The translations under genes and the position numbers were made by a program. Of a stretch of 64,000 bases of DNA, positions 50,312 to 59,816 are shown piece after piece. A model generated the notes under the pieces. The model did not search any database and was not told where the DNA came from. It worked only from the letters and a program-made list of their open reading frames with translations. Numbering within the stretch: the stretch's first letter is position 1; each line of letters opens with the position of its first letter. Origin of the DNA: MFD01213-c1 sp963704405 (GTDB taxonomy: Bacteria > Planctomycetota > Phycisphaerae > Tepidisphaerales > Tepidisphaeraceae); contig OY969903.1 of assembly GCA_963704405.1 (NCBI GenBank), positions 310,001-374,000 on the forward strand, read 5' to 3'.

Positions 50312-50822
50312 TTACGGCTGCGTGGTCAGCTCCGAAACCATCTTCCCGGCCGTCAGCGAGGCGGCGGCGTCCCCTTTAGCATGTTCCCGCACATACTTTA
50401 ATGTGGAAGCCGCCGCTATTGCGCAAAACAAAAGCACCAGATTAATAGCCATCCACTTTCCATGATCCGCATGTGGCTCCGCCCCCGCCAAAAGCCACAG
50501 CGAAATTCCAAACACCGCCAGCGCCAGCAGCAGATGCACCCCAAACAGCCCATGTCCAACCCCCGGGCCCAGGGCCGTATAGGCATGCCAATTCCGCACC
50601 GCGTTATATGTGCCGCTTACCAGCAGCAAAAGAATCGACGAATGCGCCACCATCTTAAACACCCGCCTGGCGCAAAAGCACCGCCCGCGCCGGATCGGCG
50701 CCCACCGCGCCCAGCGCGCTCGGCAACACAACACGCATAAAAAACACGCTGCCCGCTGCCACGCAAGCTGTGCTGACATGAATCCAGCGGAAGAGGATGA
50801 CAACAAAAGCATCGAGATTCAT
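50312..50822 (-). CDS. CopD-like membrane protein (frameshifted in this sequence)
   Basis: The true start is ATG 50822, giving MNLDAFVVILFRWIHVSTAC and VAAGSVFFMRVVLPSALGAV, ending prematurely at a TAA (50655-50657). The rest, from ARRVFKMVAHSSILLLLVSG to EHAKGDAAASLTAG, is in another frame. Two bases restored to GGCGC at 50669-50673 give AVLLRARRVFKMVAHSS. The complete protein (about 170 residues) has four helices and resembles its downstream neighbour, so the two may form a pair. A His in each first helix could bind haem or metal; this is speculation. Confidence 0.75.
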
Positions 50823-51000
50823 CTATTCACTCTCGCCCTCGCTTACGGCATTCCGGCCCGCAATGAGGCACAGCCAAACCGGAGGAGAAAAAGGGTGCGC
50901 GATCCATATGATCACCCTCCATAGCCGCCGCAATCTTATTCCCGATCCCGCCGCCACGCCATGACGCCCGCCCATCCTTCGTCTCCGCGGTCTGCGCCCG

Positions 51001-51675
51001 TCAGATCAATTGATCCAATCCCCCAAACCCCAGCATCTCATGTGTAAAAAATGGCTCCGCGTGTGCCGTTCCAATCCGCGAGCCGAAATATGCGCTGATC
51101 GTCCGCACCATGTCCGGCACAAACGCGCTGTTCCCCACGAACTGGCTCGCATAACACTTCACCGATTCAATCTTCCGATCGATCGTATCAGTAATATCAA
51201 CACAAAAGTTCGGCGTGAAATTCATCCGCAAGTGCGTGCAGAAATAATAAATCACCCGCTTGGGATGATACGGCTCTCCGGGAATATCGCTCTTGGTCAG
51301 CTTCGCATCAAACCGCGCATCTTCGGCGATCCGCGTCACCGCCACATGATCCGGATGCGCGTCCAGCGGGTAGGGCGCAAAAATCCAATCCGCCCGATGC
51401 TTCCGTATCACCGCGGCCAGCGCATGCCGCGCTTCGATCGTATGCTGCACTTCGCGGTTCTTCAGCCCCAGCAACGTGCGCTCCACCCCCATCACCTTTG
51501 CCGCCGCCGCCCATTCCCGTGCCCGGATCTCCGGCGAACCGAACGGCGTCGGTTCGCCGTTGGTCATATCCACCACATGCACCCGATGCCCCTGCTGCGC
51601 CAGCTTGATGATGGTCCCGCCCATCCCCAGCTCGGCGTCGTCGGGATGGGGCGCGATGATCAGAATGGATGCCAT
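51001..51675 (-). CDS. PIG-L family N-acetylglucosaminyl deacetylase (BshB1-like)
   Basis: From ATG 51675, 224 residues. Zinc-site motifs are SILIIAPHPDDAELGMGGTI and PYPLDAHPDHVAVTRIAEDA. VVDMTNGEPTPFGSPEIRAR and TLLGLKNREVQ are typical of BshB1, which deacetylates GlcNAc-malate in bacillithiol synthesis. No bshA or bshC is in the window, so other deacetylations are possible. Extending to the GTG at 51774, which overlaps the gpmI stop, adds 33 residues with no homology and is rejected. Confidence 0.88.
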   Translation of the reverse strand: MASILIIAPHPDDAELGMGGTIIKLAQQGHRVHVVDMTNGEPTPFGSPEIRAREWAAAAKVMGVERTLLGLKNREVQHTIEARHALAAVIRKHRADWIFAPYPLDAHPDHVAVTRIAEDARFDAKLTKSDIPGEPYHPKRVIYYFCTHLRMNFTPNFCVDITDTIDRKIESVKCYASQFVGNSAFVPDMVRTISAYFGSRIGTAHAEPFFTHEMLGFGGLDQLI

Positions 51676-51770
51676 GATGTCGATTAAATGCGACTCGTCC
51701 CCGAAAAACCAGCGCCGGGCAGGAAACGCTTGCCGCGGCGGCATGAGTGCACCGCGGCGACACACGCGAC

Positions 51771-53351
51771 TCACATCAACAAACTCTCCCCCGTCATCTC
51801 CGCAGGCTTTGCCAGCCCCATCAACTGCAGCGCCGTGGGCGCCACGTCCGCCAGCCGCCCGCCTTGCCGCATGGCATGGCCCTTAAACCGGTCATCCACC
51901 ACGATCAGTTCCACGTCATACGTGGTATGCGACGTATGCGGCGCACCCGTCGCCGGGTCGATCATCTGTTCGCAGTTGCCATGATCGGCCAGCACGATCG
52001 CCGCGCCGTTTTGGCGGCGAACGGCCTCCAGGACCTCCCCCACCCTCGCATCCACAAATTCCACCGCCTTCACCGCCGCCGCCAGCACGCCGGTATGCCC
52101 CACCATGTCGGGGTTCGCGAAGTTAACGACAACCAGGTCATACATGCCCGAATCGACGCGCTTCACCACTTCATCACACACGCCCCGTGCGCTCATCTCC
52201 GGCTTCTGGTCATACGTCGCCACATCCTTCGGCGACGGAATGATCTGCCGGTCCTCCCCGGGAAACGGCGGCTCGCGATAGTCATTAAAAAAGAACGTCA
52301 CATGCGGAAACTTCTCCGTCTCCGCGCAGCGGAACTGCTTCAGTCCCAGGTTGCTGATGTACTCCGCCAGGATATTCACCATCTTCGGCGGCTTCGGATA
52401 CGCCACATGCACCGGCAGCCCCACTTCATAAGCCGTCATCGTGACGAAATATAAATTCAGCTTTGGCCCGCGATCGAAGCCGTCAAAATGATCGAGCACA
52501 AAAGCCCTGGTAATTTCGCGGGGCCGGTCTCCACGGTAATTATAGAAGATAACACTATCCCCATCCTTCACCGTCGCCAGCGGCGAACCATCGGGGTTGC
52601 AGATCACCGACGGCGTCACAAACTCATCGCCGGTCATGTTCGGCTCTGTCGGATGATCGTAGTAATACTGAATCGCCGCCTCGGCTGAAGGAAATTTCGC
52701 CCCCTCGCCGCCGGAAATGGCCCGATACGCTTTCTCTACCCGCGGCCACCGGTTATCGCGATCCATCGCATAAAACCGCCCCGACACCGAAGCGATCCGC
52801 CCCACGCCGATCTCCTTCATCTTCGCTTCAATCTGCCGCACAAAACCAAGCCCGGCGCTTGGCGGTGTGTCGCGGCCGTCCGTGAACGCATGCACAAAAA
52901 CCTTGCTCGCCCCGCGCCGCTTGGCCAATTCCAGCACACCATACAAATGTTCCAGCCGCCCGTGCACGCCGGCGTCGGAAGCGATGCCGAAGATGTGAAC
53001 GGTCGAGTTCTTTTTCCCGGCGTTATCAAACGCGGCGTTCATCTCAGCGTTATGAAAGAAATCGCCGTTGCGAATTTCCTTCGTGATCTTCACCGATTCC
53101 TGATCGACCACGCGCCCGGCGCCGATGTTCTGGTGCCCGACTTCGCTGTTCCCCATCGTCCCTTCCGGAAGCCCCACATCAAATCCGCTCGTATGGATCA
53201 GGGTGTTCGGATACTCGGCCATCAACCGATCCGCCACCGGATGTTTCGCGAGGTAAACGGCGTTGGCGTTGTTCCACTGCGGATAAGGGTTCTTCCCCCA
53301 GCCGTCACGAACAATAATCACAACCGGTCGCCTGGTTACTTGAGTGGGCAC
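51771..53351 (-). CDS. gpmI: 2,3-bisphosphoglycerate-independent phosphoglycerate mutase
   Basis: The GTG start at 53351 lies behind AAGGAAT and gives 526 residues. The enzyme interconverts 3- and 2-phosphoglycerate using two Mn ions and a phosphoserine. Markers are VVIIVRDGWG, the catalytic Ser in EGTMGNSEVGHQNIGAGRVV, FGIASDAGVHGRLEHLYGVL, FTDGRDTPPSAGLGFV, YNYRGDRPREITRAF, VNFANPDMVGHTGVLAAAVK and VLADHGNCEQMIDP. Length fits the family. The genome may also use other mutases; this one is complete. Confidence 0.95.
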   Translation of the reverse strand: MPTQVTRRPVVIIVRDGWGKNPYPQWNNANAVYLAKHPVADRLMAEYPNTLIHTSGFDVGLPEGTMGNSEVGHQNIGAGRVVDQESVKITKEIRNGDFFHNAEMNAAFDNAGKKNSTVHIFGIASDAGVHGRLEHLYGVLELAKRRGASKVFVHAFTDGRDTPPSAGLGFVRQIEAKMKEIGVGRIASVSGRFYAMDRDNRWPRVEKAYRAISGGEGAKFPSAEAAIQYYYDHPTEPNMTGDEFVTPSVICNPDGSPLATVKDGDSVIFYNYRGDRPREITRAFVLDHFDGFDRGPKLNLYFVTMTAYEVGLPVHVAYPKPPKMVNILAEYISNLGLKQFRCAETEKFPHVTFFFNDYREPPFPGEDRQIIPSPKDVATYDQKPEMSARGVCDEVVKRVDSGMYDLVVVNFANPDMVGHTGVLAAAVKAVEFVDARVGEVLEAVRRQNGAAIVLADHGNCEQMIDPATGAPHTSHTTYDVELIVVDDRFKGHAMRQGGRLADVAPTALQLMGLAKPAEMTGESLLM

Positions 53352-53500
53352 GGATTCCTTTCGTAAATCACAGCGCGGTGATCTTACGCAGCAGGGCTGA
53401 GGGGACAAGGAGGGGAGAATGGCACAATTTCGCAGCGCAGGCGCCTGGCCGCGTCAGACGATGCCCGATACCGGCCAAGCCCCCGTGCTGCGCAGCAATT

Positions 53501-55327
53501 TTAAGCCGCCTCATGCAGACGGGGCTTCGTGCCGTCCCGTGCAGATTCCACGCGCAGCATCCCCGAATACACCCCATCCAATTCCACCAGTTCCTCATGC
53601 GTCCCGCGCTCCGCGATCCGTCCACCCTCTAACACAAAAATCTGATCGCAATCCACCACGCTCTGAAGATGATGTGTCACCAGCACCACTGTTCGATGCC
53701 GCCGAATCTGCTGCAGCGCCCGAATGATCTGTGATGCGTGCTGCGGATCGAGCGCACTGGTCGGCTCATCCAGCACCAGGATCGGCGCCTGGCTCAGCAC
53801 GGCGCGGGCGATCGCGATTCGCTGCCGCTGGCCGCCGGAAAGATTTTGGCCGCCTTCGGTCAGGACGGTTTCGTAGGCGTCCGGCAGATCTTTGATGAAC
53901 TCGTGCGCCCCCGCCAGCCGCGCCGCCTCGGCGATTTCTTCAGCGCTCGCGTCTGAATGGCCGAACGCAATATTCTCCGCAATTGTCGCCGGCAGCAGCA
54001 GGCTGTCCTGCGGCACCATCGCGACATGCCGGCGAACATCGGCGACGCGGAAACTGCGCAAGTCGCGGCCATCAAGCATCACGCCGCCGTCGGTTGGATC
54101 GTAAAAGCGATTGAGCAGATTCAGCAGCGTGCTCTTGCCCGCCCCGCTGGGTCCGACAAACGCGACCATCTGCCCCGGCATGATCGTCGCACACACATCC
54201 GCCAGCACCGGCTGCGCATCGCCATAGGCAAACGCCACGCTTTCCAGCGCCAATTCCCGCGCCTTGCGCGGCAACCGCAGCGGCGCAGGCCCGTCCACCA
54301 CCTTCGGATGCCGGTTCAGAACCGACATCACGCGCTCCACCGCCGCCACCGGCGCCTGAATATTCGCGCTGAAGGAGGTGAGATCCGTCAGCGGCCCCCA
54401 AAGGTCGCCGAGGTAATTCATGAACACCATCAGATCGCCACAGGTCAATCCCGCGGCTTTGTGCAGAACAAACTGATCGCGATAGACCAGGTATCCGCCG
54501 TAACCGAAGATGATCGCCCCACCGAGGCTGAAGATGGTGCGGACAAGGAACCAGTAGGATTCGGTTTCCCAGTTCAACCGAAGCCAGCCGCGGGCGCACT
54601 TCAGATTGGAAATTTTGAATCGGCCAAACTCGCGTCCTTCGCGGGCGAACGCCTGCACCACGCCGATGACCGACATTGAGCGCTGCAGCGTCGTCGTGTA
54701 ATCCGTTTCCTGCTGCTTGGAAGTCTGCGCCGCTTTCTTAATCCGCGGCCCATACAGCCGATTGACCAGCATCAGCACCGGAAAAATACTCAACGCGAAA
54801 ATGGTCAGCGGCACATTTCGCGAAAGCATGATCGCGATCATGACCAGCAACCGCACCGCCGATACGCCGGTGGTGACAAGCGTATTGAGAACGTCCTTAA
54901 ACCCGTTCGCATCAGATGTGACGCGATAAATCGCATCCCCCTGCGGCTGCGACTTATGATAATCCGGCCCGAGCGATTGTAGTTTGCGGAACAAAGCCGC
55001 CCGCACACGGATGAGCCCGTTATACTCAATCTTGCGATTGAGCATGTTCTTGATCAGCGTCAGCCCGTCCTGGGCGATTTTCAGCCCCATCCCGATCAGC
55101 GTGACCCCAATCACCTGCCCGAGCATCCCGTGCGGCAGCGGGGCCAGGAATAGCCGATGCACCCATCCTGAGCGCGGATTCGGCGTCAGGACAGAGTCCA
55201 CGAGGATCGCCATCGGCCAGGCCTGCATCAGACCAATGCCAATGGAGATCGCGATCAGCACCAGAAACAGTGTGATCAGCGACCAGTCTTTTCGAAAATA
55301 AGAAATGACGCGGAAATAAAAACCCAT
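53501..55327 (-). CDS. ABC exporter half-transporter (type IV), gene 2 of pair
   Basis: From ATG 55327, 608 residues. Six membrane helices (about 18-40, 60-85 and later) precede the ATPase at about 365-600. Its motifs are GPSGAGKST, Q-loop MVPQDSLLLPATIAENIAFG, signature LSGGQRQR, Walker B PILVLDEPTS with intact Glu, and switch LVTHHL. Substrate unknown; MsbA-like lipid or drug exporters are similar. Another half-transporter gene lies 154 bases upstream on the same strand, so a heterodimer is possible, although both ATP sites look complete. Confidence 0.9.
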   Translation of the reverse strand: MGFYFRVISYFRKDWSLITLFLVLIAISIGIGLMQAWPMAILVDSVLTPNPRSGWVHRLFLAPLPHGMLGQVIGVTLIGMGLKIAQDGLTLIKNMLNRKIEYNGLIRVRAALFRKLQSLGPDYHKSQPQGDAIYRVTSDANGFKDVLNTLVTTGVSAVRLLVMIAIMLSRNVPLTIFALSIFPVLMLVNRLYGPRIKKAAQTSKQQETDYTTTLQRSMSVIGVVQAFAREGREFGRFKISNLKCARGWLRLNWETESYWFLVRTIFSLGGAIIFGYGGYLVYRDQFVLHKAAGLTCGDLMVFMNYLGDLWGPLTDLTSFSANIQAPVAAVERVMSVLNRHPKVVDGPAPLRLPRKARELALESVAFAYGDAQPVLADVCATIMPGQMVAFVGPSGAGKSTLLNLLNRFYDPTDGGVMLDGRDLRSFRVADVRRHVAMVPQDSLLLPATIAENIAFGHSDASAEEIAEAARLAGAHEFIKDLPDAYETVLTEGGQNLSGGQRQRIAIARAVLSQAPILVLDEPTSALDPQHASQIIRALQQIRRHRTVVLVTHHLQSVVDCDQIFVLEGGRIAERGTHEELVELDGVYSGMLRVESARDGTKPRLHEAA

Positions 55328-55481
55328 ACAACAACAGCCCGCTGAATGAACCCCATTCTCAGTCAAGATCGGCTCATTTTCCAGCCAAATATGAGGAAAA
55401 GATATAACCCCCGCCCCCGGCGGAATGTGCATGGCTGAGCCTGATTGCTCAATTTAAAATTCTACACCCGCTTTTGGCGCT

Positions 55482-57386
55482 TTAAGCCCCCGCCAGCGCC
55501 GGTTCGCGCGCGTCATCGCGCTGATGCCCAAATTGCTGCCGCACGAGGCGGGCATAAAGGCCATTGCGGGCGACGAGTTCGTCATGATCGCCGGCCTCGA
55601 CGATCTGCCCGTCTTCCAGCGCCAAAATGCGATCGGCATTGCGCACCGTGCTCAGCCGATGCGCAATGATGAGGCTGGTGCGCCCCTGCATCAATCGATC
55701 CAGTGCCTGCTGAACCAAGGCTTCGCTTTCCACATCCAGTGCGCTGGTCGCTTCATCCAGAATGAGGATGCGCGGGTTCTTCAGCAGCGCCCTCGCGATG
55801 CTGATCCGCTGCCGCTGCCCGCCGGAAAGATTTACGCCCCGTTCTCCCAGCGGCGTGTCATATCCTGACGAGAGCGCCGTAATAAACCCATGCGCGTTAG
55901 CCGCCTTCGCCGCCGCGATCAATTCCGCCTCGCTGGCTTCCGGCTTGCCATACAGAATATTTTCGCGGATCGACCCGCTGAACAGGAATGAATCCTGCTG
56001 GACGATCCCAATCGCCGAACGAAGCGCCTTCAGCGAGTAATCGCGAATATCAATTCCATCGACCGTGATTGCCCCCTGCTGCACGTCGTACAGCCGCGGC
56101 AGCAGCGAAGCCAGCGTCGTCTTGCCCGATCCCGAAGGCCCAACCAACGCCACGCGCTCGCCGGCATGAATCCGCAGGTTCACCCCATTCAAAATCCATG
56201 GCCCGTAATGCCGCTTCTTGTCCTTAATCAGGAAGGGTGAATCCTCCGGCTCATCTTCATCCAGCCGGATGCGCGATTCATCGCTGTCGTCGCCATATCG
56301 GAACCGCACATTCTCATACACTACATCGCCGCACGAAGGGCTGCGCGTAATCGCGTTCACTTTGTCTTCAATCTTGGGCTTGATATCGAACACGCGGAAG
56401 ATCCGCCGCACGGAAGACAGGCTGTTCTGATAGACCAGGTTCATGTCGGCAAAACGCCGAACCGGGCCGTACATGATGCCGACAAACCCAAGGAACTTAG
56501 TGAGATCGCCGGCGGTGAATGCCGGATCGTGCAGCGCGATCCAGCAGCCGTATCCGATGATGATTGTCGTGCCCAGGTGAACCAGGATTTCGCTGATGGC
56601 CCCCATCGCATGGCCCAGGTGGCTCTGGTGCAGCACATAGCTGAGGTGCCGCTGGTTGTCGGCCATGAACCGCGCCGTCTCGCGTTCTTCTGCCGCATAG
56701 GTTTTCACCAGCGCCATCGCCGAAAACTGTTCCTGTACCTTCCCGCTGATCTGGCTGATATGCCGGCTCACTGCATCGCTGGCTGATCGAACCTTCGGAT
56801 TGAAAACGTAAAACGTCAGCACATAAAACGGCAGCAGGCACAACACCGCCGCCGCCAGTTTCCAGGAGATCGACATCAGCAAGAGGGTGGCGACCACAAG
56901 CTGAATGATGTCAAACGCCAGGAGCAGCACACCGGCGTAAATCACATTCGCTACGCCATGCACTTCATGCACCAGCCGCCAGACAATGCCGCCGGTCCGT
57001 TCCTTAGAGTAAAACTGAAGCGACAATTTTTGAAAATGCTCGAACAGATCGTGCCGCAGCCGGGTGACAATCTGGTTGCCCAGTTGCAGTGTGAAGTGCC
57101 CTTTGCAATAACCGGCGACCGCCCAGGCGAATGCCGTCAGCGCCGCCGCTGCCGTCAGCGCGATGAGCCAATGCAGGCGCTGGTCCATCGTCGGCGCAAC
57201 GCCATTCACTGGCCGCGCGAGCATCACGGTATCGATCGCGCGTCCGATGATCCACGGATAAACAAATGGAAGGCACAGCCCCGCCACCCCGAATAAGGTG
57301 GACAGCAGCATCAGCCGCTTCTCTTGCCACACATAGCGGAAGAGTCTCAGAAAATACTTGGCGGTATCGCTCGGTAAACGATTCAT
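55482..57386 (-). CDS. ABC exporter half-transporter (type IV), gene 1 of pair
   Basis: From ATG 57386, 634 residues. Helices begin at LMLLSTLFGVAGLCLPFVYP. The ATPase has GPSGSGKTT, Q-loop IVQQDSFLFSGSIRENILYG, LSGGQRQR, RILILDEATS and LIIAHRLS. Between the adenine-stacking VRFRYGDDSD and Walker A there is an unusual acidic insertion of about 25 residues (ESRIRLDEDEPEDSPFLIKD) not seen in ordinary exporters. A start at 57605 would add a 73-residue unrelated tail. Substrate unknown. Likely partners are itself or the product of the next gene. Confidence 0.9.
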   Translation of the reverse strand: MNRLPSDTAKYFLRLFRYVWQEKRLMLLSTLFGVAGLCLPFVYPWIIGRAIDTVMLARPVNGVAPTMDQRLHWLIALTAAAALTAFAWAVAGYCKGHFTLQLGNQIVTRLRHDLFEHFQKLSLQFYSKERTGGIVWRLVHEVHGVANVIYAGVLLLAFDIIQLVVATLLLMSISWKLAAAVLCLLPFYVLTFYVFNPKVRSASDAVSRHISQISGKVQEQFSAMALVKTYAAEERETARFMADNQRHLSYVLHQSHLGHAMGAISEILVHLGTTIIIGYGCWIALHDPAFTAGDLTKFLGFVGIMYGPVRRFADMNLVYQNSLSSVRRIFRVFDIKPKIEDKVNAITRSPSCGDVVYENVRFRYGDDSDESRIRLDEDEPEDSPFLIKDKKRHYGPWILNGVNLRIHAGERVALVGPSGSGKTTLASLLPRLYDVQQGAITVDGIDIRDYSLKALRSAIGIVQQDSFLFSGSIRENILYGKPEASEAELIAAAKAANAHGFITALSSGYDTPLGERGVNLSGGQRQRISIARALLKNPRILILDEATSALDVESEALVQQALDRLMQGRTSLIIAHRLSTVRNADRILALEDGQIVEAGDHDELVARNGLYARLVRQQFGHQRDDAREPALAGA

Positions 57387-57682
57387 CCCGGCTACTCCAC
57401 GTCCATCACACTCAGGCAGATGTTGCCCGGTTATTCCGGAACGTCCATGCGGCCTCCTGACAGGAATAACCGCGTCCAGCAACAGCAACCATCGTACCTG
57501 TCTATGAGCTAACACAGACAGGCGACGACGACTGGCGTTAGTAGGGTTTAAGGAATCCCCCACATTTTGGTCAATGCCAAAAACGGTTGAGCCCGGCGGG
57601 GGCACAAGACATAAATCCGGGAAATGACATGGATCAAAGGCACAAAAGTGCCATGCCCCGCCGCTTTCTTATAACAGCCGCC

Positions 57683-58078
57683 TCAAAACCGAATCTTCCG
57701 CCCTTCCCCTGAAGTGTCATACCATCGCCCTGGCTTCAGCGCGATCTTTTTCACACCGGCTGATTTGCAGGCGAGAAAAATCTGGTCCTGCAATCCCGCC
57801 AGAAGGAGTTGTTTCAGCTCGTAGAGGTGGGACGAGCTGTCCACGATCACAGTCAGTACGCCGCGGCTCAGCCCTTCCAGCGCACAATGATCGTTCAACG
57901 TCTCCGGCACCAATCTCCCCCAGCACTCCGCGATCTTCGTCAGCTTTGTCTGCCGCTTCTCAACCGACTGCTTGAAGAACCCGATCATCGCCGGGCCAAG
58001 CGGGTCGGCGGTGTGAAGATTCCGCTGCTTCACACGCTGAAGGCGGGCGAGATTGAAATTGTTCGCATCGCCCATCAT
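57683..58078 (-). CDS. DciA-like DUF721 protein
   Basis: A 131-residue protein with the DUF721 core: IGFFKQSVEKRQTKLTKIAE, CWGRLVPETLNDHCALEGLS, RGVLTVIVDSSSHLYELKQL and a C-terminal GVKKIALKPG. DUF721/DciA is the widespread bacterial loader or recruiter of the replicative helicase DnaB in genomes without DnaC. It lies 76 bases downstream of dnaN on the same strand and close to a candidate origin, which supports a replication role. Confidence 0.8.
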   Translation of the reverse strand: MMGDANNFNLARLQRVKQRNLHTADPLGPAMIGFFKQSVEKRQTKLTKIAECWGRLVPETLNDHCALEGLSRGVLTVIVDSSSHLYELKQLLLAGLQDQIFLACKSAGVKKIALKPGRWYDTSGEGRKIRF

Positions 58079-58154
58079 TTACCATTGAACGTCCAAATAT
58101 CGGGAATTCAAAGAAATAATTCGCGCATGGATGGACCGAAGCTGCAAGCGATCA

Positions 58155-59279
58155 TCACTGCAAATTCACCGGCATAATCACATAAAGGAAATTCGCCCCG
58201 CCTTTCAGAAGCCCCGGCCGATTCGGAGCTGACATTTCCAGGGAAATTTCATCGCTGTCCACGACGCGCAAGGCTTCAGTCAAAAACGCCGGGTTAAACC
58301 CGATCTCCACGTCCGCTCCCTCATACTTGCACGCGAAATTAATCGTTGCTTCGCCGGCCTCCGGTGAGCGGCTGGTCAGTACCAATCCCTTTTTCGAAAA
58401 ATGCATCTTCACGCCGCGGCTCTCTTCCGTCGTCAGCAGGGCCGCCCGCCGAATCGCCGAGAGAAAATCCGCCGTCGCCGCGGTCATTTTCTTGTCGGTG
58501 TCTTTCGGAATCACATCCTCGTAAGGCGGAAACTGCCCCTCGACCAGGTTCGTCGTGAGCGTCGCGCTGCTGGTGTGAAAGATCACCTGGTTCTCCCGCA
58601 CCTGAAATCCGACCATCTCTTCCGGATCATCAATCAGCTTGTCGATCAGGTTCAGCGCCTTCGATGGAATGATCACCTTCGCGCCGTCCTTCTCCAACTT
58701 GTCGCTCGCCAGGTCTCCCTTGGCCATCGCCAGGCGGCGGCCGTCGGTGCTGATCAGGTTGATCTTCTTCCCCTTCGCGACCGTCAACACGCCGTTGAAG
58801 TTATACCGTCCCGGCTCCTTTGCCGCGGCGAACAGCGTCTGCCCGATGAGCTGCTTGAGCTGCCCGCCGGGCAATTCAAAATCCGCCTCTCCTTCAAAAT
58901 CCGGCACCGGCGGGAAATCGCCAACCTTTTGCGTGAATATTTTAAAGTGAGAATCCTGCCCGCGAATATTCGCAAACGTTCCACCGGCGCCATCCTTGTC
59001 GGTGGACACTTCGATCGCCAGCGTATCGTCGACGCTTTCGCGGACGATGTCCCGGAACTTATCCGCCGGCACCAGTGTTTCGCCGGCCTGTTCGATCTGA
59101 ACCTGCGTATCGCTATACCGAATCGCCACTTCCAGATCCGTTGCCGCGATGGTCAATCGATCGTCCGCCGCCGTGATTTTCACGCATTGCAGCACCGGCT
59201 TGGGAGTCCGCGCCTGAACCACATTGCTCGTAACAGTCAACGCTTCGAGCAGGGCCCCGCGGTTACAGATCACTTTCAT
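58155..59279 (-). CDS. dnaN: DNA polymerase III beta sliding clamp
   Basis: From ATG 59279 (GGAAAGG upstream), 374 residues. Three clamp domains are seen: MKVICNRGALLEALTVTSNV with VVQARTPKPVLQCVKITAAD, KFRDIVRESVDDTLAIEVST, TLFAAAKEPGRYNFNGVLTV, STDGRRLAMAKGDL, AIRRAALLTTEESRGVKMHF and the closing NFLYVIMPVNLQ. The clamp tethers polymerase III to DNA. A DUF721/DciA gene follows and a region with DnaA-box-like sites precedes it. An ORF start at 59426 adds unrelated residues. Confidence 0.95.
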   Translation of the reverse strand: MKVICNRGALLEALTVTSNVVQARTPKPVLQCVKITAADDRLTIAATDLEVAIRYSDTQVQIEQAGETLVPADKFRDIVRESVDDTLAIEVSTDKDGAGGTFANIRGQDSHFKIFTQKVGDFPPVPDFEGEADFELPGGQLKQLIGQTLFAAAKEPGRYNFNGVLTVAKGKKINLISTDGRRLAMAKGDLASDKLEKDGAKVIIPSKALNLIDKLIDDPEEMVGFQVRENQVIFHTSSATLTTNLVEGQFPPYEDVIPKDTDKKMTAATADFLSAIRRAALLTTEESRGVKMHFSKKGLVLTSRSPEAGEATINFACKYEGADVEIGFNPAFLTEALRVVDSDEISLEMSAPNRPGLLKGGANFLYVIMPVNLQ

Positions 59280-59816
59280 TGATGAACCTTTCCTGTGGAA
59301 TTCTTCCGGGTCAGTAGTCCGTAGCCGAAGATGCTGAAGCCAGCCATGAACCGTCACAGCAACGGACCACGGACAAAGGACAACTGACAGCCTGAGGTAC
59401 TTTACTCTTACTGTTCTTATACCCAAACTTTAAAGGTAGTAGCAGTAGTAATGATGCTTGGCGCATTGTGGATAAACTAACTGAGAATAGTTTAACCTGT
59501 TCCAGAATAGATGTTTACATCGAGCATTATCGGACTGCCGCTGTGGACAACCTGTTCAGTCTTGTTCATCGTTAATGATGTGAGTTCTCGCTTTACACAA
59601 CAGAGCGCCCGCGGCCGGTAACGCTCCTGTTGTCAGACGGGCTCGCCCGCGACTCTGTCGCGCAAAGTTTCGCCAGGTTGTCCACCGGCTGTCCGGGCAC
59701 CCTGTCTTGAAATAGAACATTCACTCCGATACGGTTCCCCGTCCCTCTCGGCGGCTCATATTAGCATCCGAACCGCCGGACCTGAAATAGACAAAACGCT
59801 TCTTGAAGGAGTCCGT
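59280..59816. other. Candidate replication origin (oriC) upstream of dnaN
   Basis: No gene lies here. A perfect DnaA box TGTGGATAA is at 59467-59475, one with a single mismatch (TGTGGACAA) at 59542-59550 and a weak one (TTGTCCACC) at 59678-59686. Left of the perfect box come a GC-rich spacer (CTTGGCGC, 59457-59464) and then TAGTAGCAGTAGTA (59437-59450). This is the order of the bacterial origin unwinding unit: DnaA box, GC cluster, DnaA trios (TAG on this strand). AT-rich DNA (59400-59434) lies beyond. Genes diverge from this region. It could instead be only a DnaA-regulated dnaN promoter. Confidence 0.6.

Noticed and set aside
3566..50673. Programmed ribosomal frameshifting as an explanation for the split genes
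   Set aside because: The breaks are in ten unrelated genes, lack slippery heptamers with downstream structures, and each is repaired by restoring a base or dinucleotide in a simple tract.
51001..51675. Bacillithiol biosynthesis cluster
   Set aside because: The deacetylase is BshB1-like but bshA and bshC are not nearby, so the pathway cannot be asserted.
51676..51774. GTG 51774 as the start of the PIG-L deacetylase, overlapping the gpmI stop
   Set aside because: The added residues show no homology and the conserved N-terminus starts right at MASILIIAPHPDD.
58401..59282. 293-codon plus-strand ORF across dnaN
   Set aside because: Antisense shadow; dnaN on the minus strand has clamp motifs along its whole length.
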